Counted from the stretch's first letter, positions 23,190 through 32,162 are shown. The stretch: 64,000 bases of DNA from JAXDJH01 sp034663635 (GCA_034663635.1 JAXDJH010000005.1:62001-126000); one strand, 5' to 3'. Made by a program: numbers and translations. Notes: a model not told the origin generated them from the letters alone.

Positions 23190-23948
23190 TTAATCGGGTG
23201 GCTTTGAATACTTACCGGCGTAGTCATCGAGCAGCGTCGTCAGGATCCATCGCCCAAGGTGGGTGGTGTTAAGCCTCACGGCAACCTTGTTCTTGTCACC
23301 TTTCTTGCGGTTGATCTCGAGGAGGGCGTTCATGGTGCGCCAGCCCGCGTATTCGCTCCACGGCACCAGGTCCTTGCCGCCTTTGGCGAAGCCTTGCGGC
23401 GATACGGACAGTTTCTCGTATTCGATGATCTCTCCCGCATCCGCACGTTTGAAGAGATCGTTCAATATCCGTGGCGTGATCACGCGATACGCCTGGTCCA
23501 CGATGGTCTCGAACGCGTTGACCGAGCCCTGATCACCGCGCGGCGGCACGAGTTCGATCACCAAGCGACCTCCTTCGCTTGTGAAGGTGATCTGGTTGAG
23601 GACGGCACGGCCATTATTGAGGCGAGTCACGCTGTCGAAGCCCGACACGTCATCCCATCGGATCGATTCGTCCCCCCACGAGACGTGGGCGCCACTCACG
23701 ACCAAGCGGCGGTCCTTCTTCCTCAAGCTGACGGCCGGGAGGACTACGTCTAGGCGCGTGACGAAGCGCTGCTCGCCCGTCCACCCCGAGCCATCCCAAT
23801 AGCGCTCGGCACCGAAGCGTTTCGGATCTTCGTACCACCCGGGCAGGTACTTCTCTCGGGTGTCTTCGGTCCATCCCTCGCCGGTCCAGTAGCGCTCGCG
23901 TCCCTCATCCTTGGGATCGTCGTACCAACCCTCCGGGTAATCGCTCAT
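23190..23948 (-). CDS. DUF2510 double-repeat protein
   Basis: 252 residues from ATG 23948. Two DUF2510 motifs in tandem open the protein (GWYDDPKDEGRERYWTGEGW and GWYEDPKRFGAERYWDGSGW). A soluble alpha/beta domain of about 190 residues follows (RRLVVSGAHVSWGDESIRWDDVSGFDSVTRL, a PH-like strand pattern). DUF2510 is typical of actinobacteria and usually precedes membrane or envelope domains. Here there is no membrane segment. Longer in-frame readings run into a low-complexity region and are not supported. Confidence 0.75.
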   Translation of the reverse strand: MSDYPEGWYDDPKDEGRERYWTGEGWTEDTREKYLPGWYEDPKRFGAERYWDGSGWTGEQRFVTRLDVVLPAVSLRKKDRRLVVSGAHVSWGDESIRWDDVSGFDSVTRLNNGRAVLNQITFTSEGGRLVIELVPPRGDQGSVNAFETIVDQAYRVITPRILNDLFKRADAGEIIEYEKLSVSPQGFAKGGKDLVPWSEYAGWRTMNALLEINRKKGDKNKVAVRLNTTHLGRWILTTLLDDYAGKYSKPPD

Positions 23949-24112
23949 CAGGACATTTGAGCATCGTGGTGCCCAATCTGCTAGGGGAAAGCGATCTCCA
24001 CGACCTAGCCTGTTGGGCGTGTGGCCGAATAAGGAGAATGCGAAGAAGTTCTTCGAGGCATACGAGCGGATGGCCGGTCCCACTGGGCTTGGCGTCGAGC
24101 TAGTTTCCGTAC

Positions 24113-24850
24113 ATGCACTCAGATGACGGTTATTTCGACGAGCCTGTGGCGGCGAGGTACGACGACTCGCTAGAGGAGATGTTCGAACCCAAGGTGATTG
24201 CACCGGTAGTCGATCTGCTGGCGGAGCTTGCCGGAGACGGGCGCGCGCTCGAGCTTGGGATCGGCACAGGTCGAATCGCACTACCGCTGGCGCAGCGGGG
24301 AGTGCCCGTTCACGGCATCGAACTCTCCCACGCGATGGTGGCGCGGCTTCGCTCCAAGCCTGGAGGGGAAGACATCGACGTCACGATCGGGGACTTCGCT
24401 ACGACTACCGTCGACGAGAGATTCTCCGTCGCGTACCTCGTTTTCAATACGATCATGAACCTGACCACCCAGGCGAAGCAGGTTGCTTGCTTCCGAAATG
24501 TTGCCGCGCGCCTCGAGCCGGGCGGTTGCTTCGTCATCGAAACGAGCGTCCCCGATCTCCAGAAGCTCCCGCCGGGCGAAACCGTTCACCCTTTCCATGT
24601 GAGCGAAACGAGACTCGGTTTGGACGAGTACGACGTGGCGAACCAAGGCCTCATTTCTCACCATTTCCGATCCGTTGATGGGAGATTCGAACGCACTTCG
24701 ATCCCATTCCGGTACGTGTGGCCTGCGGAGCTGGACTTGATGGCACAGCTTGCGGGGATGCAGCTACGTGATCGATGGAGTGGTTGGCGGCGCGAACCAT
24801 TCACGAGCGACAGCAACCAACACGTATCGGTCTGGGAGAAGGCTCTCTGA
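24113..24850 (+). CDS. SAM-dependent methyltransferase (class I)
   Basis: 245 residues. Rossmann motif I is at ALELGIGTGRIALPLAQRG (about residue 44), followed by the acidic strand VHGIELSHAMV and motif IV region AYLVFNTIMNLTT. LEPGGCFVIETSVPDLQKLPPGE is the usual post-motif segment. The substrate cannot be told. The start overlaps a 36-codon frame beginning at GTG 24019 that I do not call as a gene. Confidence 0.88.
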   Translation: MHSDDGYFDEPVAARYDDSLEEMFEPKVIAPVVDLLAELAGDGRALELGIGTGRIALPLAQRGVPVHGIELSHAMVARLRSKPGGEDIDVTIGDFATTTVDERFSVAYLVFNTIMNLTTQAKQVACFRNVAARLEPGGCFVIETSVPDLQKLPPGETVHPFHVSETRLGLDEYDVANQGLISHHFRSVDGRFERTSIPFRYVWPAELDLMAQLAGMQLRDRWSGWRREPFTSDSNQHVSVWEKAL

Positions 24851-25014
24851 ATGACCAGCACCTGGATTCCCGAGCGGCCACGGCGGATTCCTGGGAGGTG
24901 AATGCGGCCAGACCGGCGATCCTGATGGAATTCGCCGCTACTCTGCGCGAGGTTCTCAACGCCAAGGCTTGAGACGCACTCACGGCCACGTGCAAAAACC
25001 ACGGAGGTGCAACC

Positions 25015-25563
25015 ATGGGAGAGATCCACGTGCACGAGTTCATGACCCTCGATGGGGTGATCGACGCGCCCACCTGGACGTTCGACTACGGCTTTCACCC
25101 CAAGATGGGGGAGGCCATCGCCGCGTTCATGGAACCGTCCCGCGGGATCCTGCTCGGGCGCACGACCTTCGAGATGTTCGAGCCAGCCTGGTCGACGCGG
25201 ACCGTGGAGGACGACCCGGGCGCACCGTTCTTCAACGACACCACCAAGTACGTCGTGTCTGGGACGCTCACGACCACGACGTGGAGGAACTCGGAGATCA
25301 TCGGTCCGTATGACCCCGACGCGATCAGCAAACTGAAGGAATCGGTAGACGGCGACCTCTATATCAGCGGCAGCGGGATGCTGGTTCGAGCGCTGCTCGA
25401 CGACGGGCTAATCGACGGACTGCATCTGTTCGTCTATCCACTCACCCTCGGGTCCGGCCCCCGGCTCTTTCCCGAGGGAGCCGCGCCCTGCAAGATGTCA
25501 CTTTCCGCGTGTGATTCCTACGACAACGGTGTCGTCTATCTGGCTTACCGGCCGCAGTCGTAA
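25015..25563 (+). CDS. RibD C-terminal/dihydrofolate-reductase-fold protein
   Basis: 182 residues: VHEFMTLDGVIDAPTWTFDYGF, ILLGRTTFEMFEPAW, KYVVSGTLTTTTWRNSEII, LYISGSGMLVRALLDDGLIDGLHLFVYPLTLGSGPRLFPEG. This is the standard pattern of the YwjB/YyaP-type reductase family, which binds NADPH through the GSGxL loop. True substrates are unknown. The start has the site GGAGG at about 25002-25006. A second member lies at 26971-27624 on the other strand. Confidence 0.88.
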   Translation: MGEIHVHEFMTLDGVIDAPTWTFDYGFHPKMGEAIAAFMEPSRGILLGRTTFEMFEPAWSTRTVEDDPGAPFFNDTTKYVVSGTLTTTTWRNSEIIGPYDPDAISKLKESVDGDLYISGSGMLVRALLDDGLIDGLHLFVYPLTLGSGPRLFPEGAAPCKMSLSACDSYDNGVVYLAYRPQS

Positions 25564-25638
25564 GGAGATCGAGTCGCTTTCTGTAGGGGTCGTCGCTGGG
25601 TCTTGCGCTGACAAGCGGTCTCTGACAGCGTTCCGCTG

Positions 25639-26112
25639 ATGAATACAGATGGCCCGACGCTCGGGGTGAAGATCTTCCTCGCCCTCGTGATCATCGGTTT
25701 CGGTGCGGCAGGATACGGAGGTCTCAAGACCTACTTCGACAACCGCGCGGCGATATCGAACCTCAAAGATCGCGGTGTCGAAACCGACGCGAGCGTTACG
25801 TCCGTCACCGAGGTAAGCGGTCGCAGGATCGAGACGTATCACAAGATCAGCGTTGCTTTCGATCCCCAAGGTCCCGACTCGTCTGAGTCGGCGGAGATCC
25901 TGGATTGCTCGGGCAATCGCTATGACGGCGAGGGCTCGGTGACGATCGACTATCTCCCGGACGATCCCAGCATCATCAGGTTGGCCGCATGCGAAGGATC
26001 GTTCGATTCCAACGTTCTTCCTGGGATCATCGGCCTGGTCTTCGGCGCCCTGGCTCTCTTGCTGCTCTGGCGCCTCAGAGGCTTCTGGACGAGAAGCTCG
26101 ACCGCCCCATGA
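25639..26112 (+). CDS. DUF3592-like two-pass membrane protein
   Basis: 157 residues. TM1 at about 10-30 (IFLALVIIGFGAAGYGGL), TM2 at about 127-147 (GIIGLVFGALALLLLWRL). The domain between them (GVETDASVTSVTEV ... YHKISVAFDPQG ... VTIDYLPDDPSIIRL) is the DUF3592 beta pattern. It is the first gene of a compact trio: the next gene starts within its last codon (ATGA at 26109-26112). Function unknown. Confidence 0.7.
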   Translation: MNTDGPTLGVKIFLALVIIGFGAAGYGGLKTYFDNRAAISNLKDRGVETDASVTSVTEVSGRRIETYHKISVAFDPQGPDSSESAEILDCSGNRYDGEGSVTIDYLPDDPSIIRLAACEGSFDSNVLPGIIGLVFGALALLLLWRLRGFWTRSSTAP

Positions 26113-26552
26113 GCCACGAGGTGATGGTCGAGAAGTTCAAGGAGCTCCACCCTGGCTGGGACGTCATCGAGCTGCCCCCTAAAGGCTCTTCGTCCGGAGC
26201 GATCCGTCAGCCCGAAGGATCCGGACTCATCCGCTACGTCTTCGCTGAGAACGAGCGAGGCATGTACCTCGAGTACTACTCGTTCCATCGCATCTGGGGG
26301 GACTCACACGTGCGCATCCATGAGACCGGCGAGGTCGAGTACCTCGACACATTGCAGACGATGTACGTCGTCACCGGAGACAAGGTTCATGATGATCGAG
26401 AGCGCGATGAGATGTACGTCCGGAACCAACGACTCATGACCGAACTTGAAGATGCCGGGCTTCTCTCCGGAGGTCCCATCCCCGGGTCGTTCGTGATCAA
26501 CTCAGCGATCGTGACCGGGGCCGTCGATCCCGACAAAGAAGCGGAGGGCTGA
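26109..26552 (+). CDS. Conserved-looking hypothetical protein in a coupled trio
   Basis: 147 residues from ATG 26109, overlapping the upstream stop. It is soluble, with alternating strands (GLIRYVFAENERGMYLEYYSFHRIWGDSHVRIHETGEVEYL) and a C-terminal helix. No family is recognised. It is flanked by overlapping start/stop codons on both sides, so the trio is likely one translational unit and the products may form a complex. Confidence 0.65.
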   Translation: MSHEVMVEKFKELHPGWDVIELPPKGSSSGAIRQPEGSGLIRYVFAENERGMYLEYYSFHRIWGDSHVRIHETGEVEYLDTLQTMYVVTGDKVHDDRERDEMYVRNQRLMTELEDAGLLSGGPIPGSFVINSAIVTGAVDPDKEAEG

Positions 26553-26923
26553 TGTTTTTCCGGAAGACGAGAAAACGCGTTGCCCAAGAGGTCCGTACCC
26601 GGGCGGGTGAGGACCGCATCGTGATGATCGACGACTTCGCCAACTTCTTCGGGTTGCAGTCACGCGGCGCCGCTCAGATGCGTGGCAACGGGTGTCTCGC
26701 GATAACCCCCGATGAGGTCGTGTTCCTCATGTGGCTACCTCGGCGAGATCTGTACATCCCCCGACAGCGAATCACTTCCGTTGAACGTGTGAGATCGCAT
26801 CTGGGCAAGAGGATCGGCCGCGATCTGCTCAAGATCACGTTCACGGACGAGACCGGAAACCCCGACTCTGCAGCATGGTTCGTACACGACCTGCCGGCCT
26901 GGGAAGCAGCCCTACGTCCATGA
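26552..26923 (+). CDS. PH-like (GRAM-type) domain protein in a coupled trio
   Basis: 123 residues. The stop of the previous gene and this ATG share one base (TGATG). The pattern GNGCLAITPDEVVFLMWLPRRDLYIPRQRITSVERVRSHLGKRIGRDLLKITFTDETGN with a final helix (DLPAWEAALRP) is typical of bacterial PH-like folds, which often bind membrane proteins or lipids. It may act with the two-pass membrane protein encoded at 25639-26112. Confidence 0.65.
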   Translation: MFFRKTRKRVAQEVRTRAGEDRIVMIDDFANFFGLQSRGAAQMRGNGCLAITPDEVVFLMWLPRRDLYIPRQRITSVERVRSHLGKRIGRDLLKITFTDETGNPDSAAWFVHDLPAWEAALRP

Positions 26924-26970
26924 TCGACCAGCACTGGCAGAGCTGCTAGAGAGTCATCGCGATCGAGCCG

Positions 26971-27624
26971 CTAACTCTTCGAAGTCTTGGAGATCACGGC
27001 GTGGACGACCGATCCCGAGCCGACGAGCTCGGTGCACTCGTAGCCTTCGAGACCTGCGGCGAGATTGTCGAAGAGACGTTCGCCCCCACCGAGGAGTACC
27101 GGCGCTATCGCCACGTGCATCTCATCGACCAGGCCGGCCTTGAGATACTGCTGGATCGTCGACGCTCCGCCGCCGAGCCTGACGTCTTTGCCGCCGGCTG
27201 CTTCGAACGCTCGATCGAGAACGGTTTCTATGCCGTCGTTGACGAAATGGAAAGTGGTCCCACCCGCCATCGCGACAGGGTTCCTTGGGTGGTGCGTCAG
27301 CACGAAGACGGGGTGATGGTAGGGCGGCTCGTCTCCCCACCACCCTTTCCACTCTTCGTCGGGCCAGTCTCCGCGGATCGGGCCGAACATGTTGCGACCC
27401 ATGATGGTTGCGCCGATGCCCGCTTCGCCATTCGCAATGAACTCGTCATCGAGGCCCTCGTCGCCGCCTTCTTCGCCCATCATCCGAAGGCCGGTGCGGG
27501 TCTTGAACACCCACTCATGGAGTCCTTCGGCGCCGACTCCGAGCGGGTTGTCGAGATCCTGGTCGGGTCCCGCCGCGTAACCGTCGAGCGATATCGACAG
27601 GTTATGGACACGAAGCTTAGGCAT
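26971..27624 (-). CDS. RibD C-terminal/dihydrofolate-reductase-fold protein, second copy
   Basis: 217 residues from ATG 27624; an upstream in-frame start at 27681 would add 19 unsupported residues. Motifs are VHNLSISLDGYAAGPDQDLDNPLGVG, TIMGRNMFGPIRGDWP, VFVLTHHPRNPVAMAGGTTFHFV, DVRLGGGASTIQQYLKAGLVDEMHVAIAPVLLGGGERLF. The GGGASTIQQ loop corresponds to the NADPH site. It resembles YyaP-type proteins common in actinobacteria as single-gene units. Substrate unknown. Confidence 0.87.
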   Translation of the reverse strand: MPKLRVHNLSISLDGYAAGPDQDLDNPLGVGAEGLHEWVFKTRTGLRMMGEEGGDEGLDDEFIANGEAGIGATIMGRNMFGPIRGDWPDEEWKGWWGDEPPYHHPVFVLTHHPRNPVAMAGGTTFHFVNDGIETVLDRAFEAAGGKDVRLGGGASTIQQYLKAGLVDEMHVAIAPVLLGGGERLFDNLAAGLEGYECTELVGSGSVVHAVISKTSKS

Positions 27625-27710
27625 GAGGGGTTGGAGTGTAAGACCCGCGATTAGTTTTCGGCCGAGATGCCGTCTAATCATCTAGAGAGTCAAATGGGAA
27701 GGAGAACCCC

Positions 27711-28181
27711 TTGCAAAAGATCGTTCCTAACTTGTGGTTCGACACCGAGGCTGAAGAAGCAGCGACCTTCTATACGTCCCTCTTCGATGACTCGAAGATC
27801 ACGGACATCTCGTACTACGGAGAAGCCGGACCGCGGCCCGCAGGCTCGGTCCTGACGGTTGCGTTCCAGCTCTTTGGTCAGGATTTCACTGCGATCAATG
27901 GCGGACCGGATTTCAAATTCACCGAGGCCATTTCGTTGTTGGTGAACTGCGACACTCAAGAAGAGGTCGATGATCTGTGGGCCAAGCTCACTGAAGGTGG
28001 CGAAGAGGTGCAGTGCGGCTGGCTGAAGGACAAGTACGGCCTCTCCTGGCAGATCATCCCCACTGCCTTGACCGAATTGCTTCAAGACGAGGACAAAGAA
28101 AGAGCCAATCGGGCGATGCAAGCGATGCTTCAGATGAAGAAGATCGACATCGAAGCCCTGGAAAAGGCCGCCGCGGGCTGA
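27711..28181 (+). CDS. PhnB-type VOC protein
   Basis: 156 residues from TTG 27711, supported by GGAAGGAG at 27697-27704. IVPNLWFDTEAEEAATFYTSLFDDSKITDI, QLFGQDFTAINGGPDFKFTEAISLLV and CGWLKDKYGLSWQIIP are the typical PhnB/DUF1338-like VOC signature (often mis-named demethylubiquinone methyltransferase). The C-terminal helix RANRAMQAMLQMKKIDIEALEKA is also usual. It is probably a small metal-dependent enzyme of unknown substrate. Confidence 0.87.
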   Translation: MQKIVPNLWFDTEAEEAATFYTSLFDDSKITDISYYGEAGPRPAGSVLTVAFQLFGQDFTAINGGPDFKFTEAISLLVNCDTQEEVDDLWAKLTEGGEEVQCGWLKDKYGLSWQIIPTALTELLQDEDKERANRAMQAMLQMKKIDIEALEKAAAG

Positions 28182-28195
28182 TTAGAAAAAGCGAG

Positions 28196-30139
28196 CTAAG
28201 GGTTTGGAGGCATGTGGCCTGGATGTAGAGGCACGCCGGCGAGCGGTCCGGCGCCGGCCCCCCTTGACCCCGGCTCACCTTCAACTCCATAAGGCGACAG
28301 ATGCGTGTTCTCTCGCGAACAAGCGGGATCCGTCATCCACAAGTTCTTCCCCGCGAGCTCCGCAGCCACGCACGCGACCCACGGGGCGAAGACGCTCGAT
28401 ATCGAAACCGTTTCCTCGTAGTGGCCCTCGCCGCAGAATTCGGCTTCAAGGGCCCCGACGGGGACGGGACCGGTTCCGTCCTGCCCGTCTGAGGGAACCG
28501 ACTTCAGGTGGAAGTCGTAGCCCGGGATGATGTACCCAAGCTCGTCCTGGCCCAGCCCGAGGACGAAGACGTTTGGCGCGTTGAACTGATCGCGGATCAC
28601 GGGTTCGAATGGCCGCCCGGTGTCGGCTTCGGGACACTCAGGCCGTCCATAACCCCCAAGCTCGATCTCGGGTGAAAGCTCTCCCGGAACGGTAAGGAAC
28701 ACCGCTTCGGTTTCCCCAGTCGTTGTGCCCAGGCTGACCGCCACCATCTCGGTGCTGACCGCCTGTCCGACTTCCTCGGTGCGCACTCCCTCGGTGTGTC
28801 CCGCTGGGTCCTCTCCCCAAGACTCTCCACCGATGTAGGTAGGTATGTCGAAGATGCCTCTCACGTTCAACGCGCGCAGCACGGTGTTGTCGGAGTCGAG
28901 GTAAAACTGCCGCCGAGCCGAACGCAATGAGTCGATCTCCACAGGTTGGGCGTCGGCCAACGCAGCTACAGCTGAATCGGCTACGTACTCGCCGATCGCG
29001 AAAGTGCGGGCCCAACTCGCATCCGATCCGTACCCGGGGATGTCGACACCGAGCGGAGTTTGCAAGCCGCCCACCGCGCCAGAGAAATAGACGGCCGTAC
29101 CCCCGAGCTGACGCTCGAGACCTTCTCGGGCGCCGTATACGAAATCCGATGAGACCAGTTGGTTGTTCGAGCCCTGTGCTTCGGGATGGTTGGACCAGTT
29201 GACGATCGTGCCGATCGTCGAGTCATCCGCACGGACGAACTGGGCCGTATTCACCTCTGGGTCGGTCACGTTGGGCGGGCGAGAATCTCGTATCGGAACC
29301 GGGGGAGCGCCCACCGCAAACTTCACCTGCGCGCTCTCCCGAGAGATGTAAGCGTCGTGGACCGCATCGAGGATCTGTGAGCGAATGAACGCTTGGTAGG
29401 CGGGGAACTTCCCGTCGGTGTTGAGGTAGAGCTGGCCCCAGTAACCCATGGTGTCCACGCCCTCGTGGGTGTGCGTCGACGACACGACGAGTTGGTCGAT
29501 ATCCATGTCCGGGTACCGGATCGCCATCTCGGCTCGGGCGCGTTGCACCTCGATGTTGAAGAACCCGACTACATCGAGTGAGACCATCGCAACCGTTTGC
29601 TCCCCGGACTCCATGACAACGGCTCTCGCCCAGGTGTCATCGTGCATCCCGAGGGTGCATTTAGCGCCGAAGCCGGCGTTCGCGAAAACTCCATCCCATT
29701 TCCCGCTGGAGTCGGGATCCCCGACGATGGTTACTCCGCGAACGGACCACACGCCGCCCGTCTTGTAGGCATCGCCCACCGAGTTCCAGGGTTGATCGAC
29801 GTGGGGTTCCGGCTTTTCTCCCTTCGGCGGCTGGCCGTCGAGGATCGGACCGAGGTTGTCGTTATTGAGGCCCGAAACACAGCCGTTGCCGTCGAGATCC
29901 GAGTAGGGCTCGCCCCAAACTCCCGTCGTCGGATGCGGGGTGAAGTACTGCGACCACTCGGCAGGGGGTTGACCAACCGGGGTGATGGTTCGTTTCCCGA
30001 ATCCCACGCGGAGGCTGGTGTCGGGGTCGCCCGTACTGGCTTCCGCGGGGAAAACACACAGGAGGCCTACCGTCGACACGAGGAGCAGCGTCAAGCACCG
30101 TCTGAAGATCGTTCGCTGGGACGGCTGGAACTTTCTCAA
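28196..30139 (-). CDS. Secreted neutral/alkaline ceramidase-like hydrolase
   Basis: 647 residues. The Sec signal peptide (RRCLTLLLVSTVGLLCVFPAEA) is followed by LRVGFGKRTITPVG, the opening of the neutral ceramidase N-terminal domain. SLDVVGFFNIEV and SSTHTHEGVDTMGY carry the probable zinc His pair; NWSNHPEAQGSNN, SSDFVYGAREGLE and YFSGAVGGLQTP follow the same family order. A C-terminal immunoglobulin-like ceramidase domain is not evident; the tail is Pro/Gly-rich. Such enzymes release fatty acids from N-acyl lipids outside the cell, but members with other substrates exist. Confidence 0.8.
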   Translation of the reverse strand: MRKFQPSQRTIFRRCLTLLLVSTVGLLCVFPAEASTGDPDTSLRVGFGKRTITPVGQPPAEWSQYFTPHPTTGVWGEPYSDLDGNGCVSGLNNDNLGPILDGQPPKGEKPEPHVDQPWNSVGDAYKTGGVWSVRGVTIVGDPDSSGKWDGVFANAGFGAKCTLGMHDDTWARAVVMESGEQTVAMVSLDVVGFFNIEVQRARAEMAIRYPDMDIDQLVVSSTHTHEGVDTMGYWGQLYLNTDGKFPAYQAFIRSQILDAVHDAYISRESAQVKFAVGAPPVPIRDSRPPNVTDPEVNTAQFVRADDSTIGTIVNWSNHPEAQGSNNQLVSSDFVYGAREGLERQLGGTAVYFSGAVGGLQTPLGVDIPGYGSDASWARTFAIGEYVADSAVAALADAQPVEIDSLRSARRQFYLDSDNTVLRALNVRGIFDIPTYIGGESWGEDPAGHTEGVRTEEVGQAVSTEMVAVSLGTTTGETEAVFLTVPGELSPEIELGGYGRPECPEADTGRPFEPVIRDQFNAPNVFVLGLGQDELGYIIPGYDFHLKSVPSDGQDGTGPVPVGALEAEFCGEGHYEETVSISSVFAPWVACVAAELAGKNLWMTDPACSRENTHLSPYGVEGEPGSRGAGAGPLAGVPLHPGHMPPNP

Positions 30140-30254
30140 AGAGGCTCTCCCCGTAGAAGGTCGCCTCGCTTGATTCGCCCAGTTTGGGTCGATTCCTCCC
30201 CTGTGGGCAAGCCCAGGGGGACTTTCAGTAACGGTTCAGATTCCTCCTGTCATC

Positions 30255-31598
30255 GTGGAGTTCTTGAAAAAGCTCGCAGTGGGCCTGGCGATCGCGTCGC
30301 TTCTTGCGGCGTGTACCGGCGATCCTGCATCGAAAAGAGATGAACGGCAGAACTCAGCCAAGATCCCTCAGCCCGAGGTGACAGGCTTGGCCGTTGCGCC
30401 CGACAGCGATCGTGTCGACCTGAACCTGCCTTCGTTTTCCCATCCGACCAGAGTGACGAATCCTCTGTTCCCGGTATCGGAACAAGAGTCGGTCTTGCTC
30501 CTGGGGCACGTGGATGGCAAGCCATTCCGTACCGAAGTGACGTTGCTGCCTCAAACAAGACTCATCGAATGGCAAGGGATGCGGATAGAGACACTCGTCT
30601 CTCAGTACACGGCCTACTTGGACGGTCGCATCCAGGAGGTGGCTTACGACCTGTATGCACAGGACGACGACGGGGCAGTTTGGTATTTGGGCGAAGAAGT
30701 CTCTGACTTCAAGGACGGAGCCATCGTCACGACGGAAGGCACGTGGAGCGCCGGCAAAGATGGCCCCGGCGCCATGATCATGCCCGCCGACCCGCAAGTC
30801 GGCGACGCGTTCAGAACCGAGAATGCTCCCGGCTTCGCTTTCGAGGAGGTAACCGTCAGGGAAGTAGGAAGGACGTTGGAGGGTCCCTTGGGCCCGATCG
30901 AGGGTGGGATCACGGTCGGCGAACTGCACACCGACGGAAAAATAGAGGACAAGACATTCGCTCCAGGGTACGGAGAATTTCTCACTGCCGGAGGAGGGGA
31001 CGTCGAGGCTCTAGCTCTAGCTGTTCCGACAGATGCTGCCGGCGCCCCAGTGCCGGAGGGTTTGATGACCTTGACGACGGAAGCGAAGAGGTTGTCCGAC
31101 CTTTCGAGATCTCCAAACTGGAAGACGACGTCGGCTGCGACGAGGCGGATAGCGGTCGCGTGGAAGAACGTCCGTGCAGGAGCTGTACCGGTGCGGGTCG
31201 AGCCACGCATGACCTCCGCATTGGCAGCGCTCGGTCGTTCCGTTCGTGCTCGTAGCAGCGCGCGCACACGTCAAGCGGCCATCCAGGTGGCTCAATGGAG
31301 CCTCGATCTTCAGCTTCTCTACCAACCGCCGCGCGAAGTCGATATCAGCCGATTTGATCTCTGGATATCTCAGCTACTGGCCGACGCATCCCTCAGCGAT
31401 CTGGACGCGGTGAGAGGTGATGTCTTCACCCTGGATTACATCCGTGACCGAATCATGGAAACGCTCGCCCCCGCCGATCTCGTTCAGCTAAATATCCATC
31501 TGGGTGAGCTCCAGGCAGCGATGGTCGACGCGGACATCGACGTTGCGAGGAATGAAGCCCTGCAACTGCATGAGGTTGTGTCGGAACTGGGTCTTTGA
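30255..31598 (+). CDS. Large lipoprotein of unknown function
   Basis: 447 residues from GTG 30255. The signal peptide ends in lipobox LLAAC (Cys about 20). A beta-rich first domain follows (residues 50-280: RVTNPLFPVSEQESVLLLGHVDGKPFRTEV ... VWYLGEEVSDFKDGAIVTTEGTWSAGKDGPGAMI ... EFLTAGGGDVEALALAVP), then a helical C-terminal half with several Arg/Ala stretches. A similar first domain is found in lipoproteins of soil actinobacteria, but I know no function. It is divergent from the ceramidase gene across 115 bases. Confidence 0.7.
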   Translation: MEFLKKLAVGLAIASLLAACTGDPASKRDERQNSAKIPQPEVTGLAVAPDSDRVDLNLPSFSHPTRVTNPLFPVSEQESVLLLGHVDGKPFRTEVTLLPQTRLIEWQGMRIETLVSQYTAYLDGRIQEVAYDLYAQDDDGAVWYLGEEVSDFKDGAIVTTEGTWSAGKDGPGAMIMPADPQVGDAFRTENAPGFAFEEVTVREVGRTLEGPLGPIEGGITVGELHTDGKIEDKTFAPGYGEFLTAGGGDVEALALAVPTDAAGAPVPEGLMTLTTEAKRLSDLSRSPNWKTTSAATRRIAVAWKNVRAGAVPVRVEPRMTSALAALGRSVRARSSARTRQAAIQVAQWSLDLQLLYQPPREVDISRFDLWISQLLADASLSDLDAVRGDVFTLDYIRDRIMETLAPADLVQLNIHLGELQAAMVDADIDVARNEALQLHEVVSELGL

Positions 31599-31624
31599 CT
31601 CGTGCCGCTATGTGACGTGATAAG
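31595..31624 (+). promoter_or_regulatory. Possible sigma-70 promoter for the cold-shock gene
   Basis: TTGACT (31595-31600) and GATAAG (31619-31624) are separated by 18 bases, resembling the -35/-10 pair of the primary sigma factor. The predicted start near 31631 would give an untranslated leader of about 150 bases, typical for cspA-type messages. It overlaps the stop codon of the upstream gene. Confidence 0.4.
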
Positions 31625-31781
31625 CATCCATAGACACCTAAACATGCAGGTCAGGGGGCCTTTTCGCGAAACCACCGTGTTACGGTCCAGACAGAAGCAA
31701 GATCAACTGAACGTTGTGATTGAGTCTGGGTACCTGCGCCTCTCCTGGCCTTCGTTCATTAGGTTAGGGAGGTGTTTTTTC

Positions 31782-31988
31782 ATGGAAAACGGAACCGTCA
31801 AGTCATTCGATGACGCCAAGGGGTTCGGTTGGATCGTCCCTTCGGACGGCACCAAGGACCTTTTCGTTCACCAGCGCAACATCCTGGGCGACGACATCAA
31901 GACGCTGCCGATCGACGCGAGAGTCAGCTACGAGTCTCGTGCGAACGACAAGGGTCTCGAGGCGATCAAAGTCTCGGTAACCAAGTAA
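31782..31988 (+). CDS. Cold-shock protein (CspA family)
   Basis: 68 residues. RNA/DNA-binding OB fold with RNP1 KGFGWI (residues 13-18) and RNP2 DLFVHQ, here in the sequence MENGTVKSFDDAKGFGWIVP. RNP2 normally reads VFVH, so this is conserved. It probably acts as an RNA chaperone. GGGAGG lies 10 bases before ATG. A leader of roughly 150 bases (31631-31781) carries no gene. A strong terminator follows. Confidence 0.93.
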   Translation: MENGTVKSFDDAKGFGWIVPSDGTKDLFVHQRNILGDDIKTLPIDARVSYESRANDKGLEAIKVSVTK

Positions 31989-32001
31989 CTCCAGTTTCAT
32001 G

Positions 32002-32028
32002 AAACGGGCCCCTCCGGGGGCCCGTTTT
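32002..32028 (+). terminator. Rho-independent terminator of the cold-shock gene
   Basis: AAACGGGCCCC (32002-32012) pairs with GGGGCCCGTTT (32017-32027) around TCCG, with one T following. Eleven pairs make a very stable stem. It starts 14 bases after the stop codon. Confidence 0.88.
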
Positions 32029-32162
32029 GCATTGGTATGGGCCTTTCCGGACCCATTAGCTATTGCTATTCCCAAAAGGGAGCGCACACTTAGTACTAGA
32101 AGGGGCATGGCTACGACTTGTTCGGGCCGTGTTCGCCAGTTTTCGCAGGTGGCTAAGCAAAC

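Noticed and set aside
24019..24126. 36-codon frame from GTG just before the methyltransferase (starts VWPNKENAKKFFEAYERMAG)
   Set aside because: The composition looks protein-like, but there is no ribosome-binding site, it overlaps the methyltransferase start, and no family is recognised. It may be a decayed gene remnant.
24851..24972. Frame ending in ARPAILMEFAATLREVLNAKA after the methyltransferase
   Set aside because: Reads like a helix end, but has no proper start or RBS and the first part is out-of-frame methyltransferase sequence.
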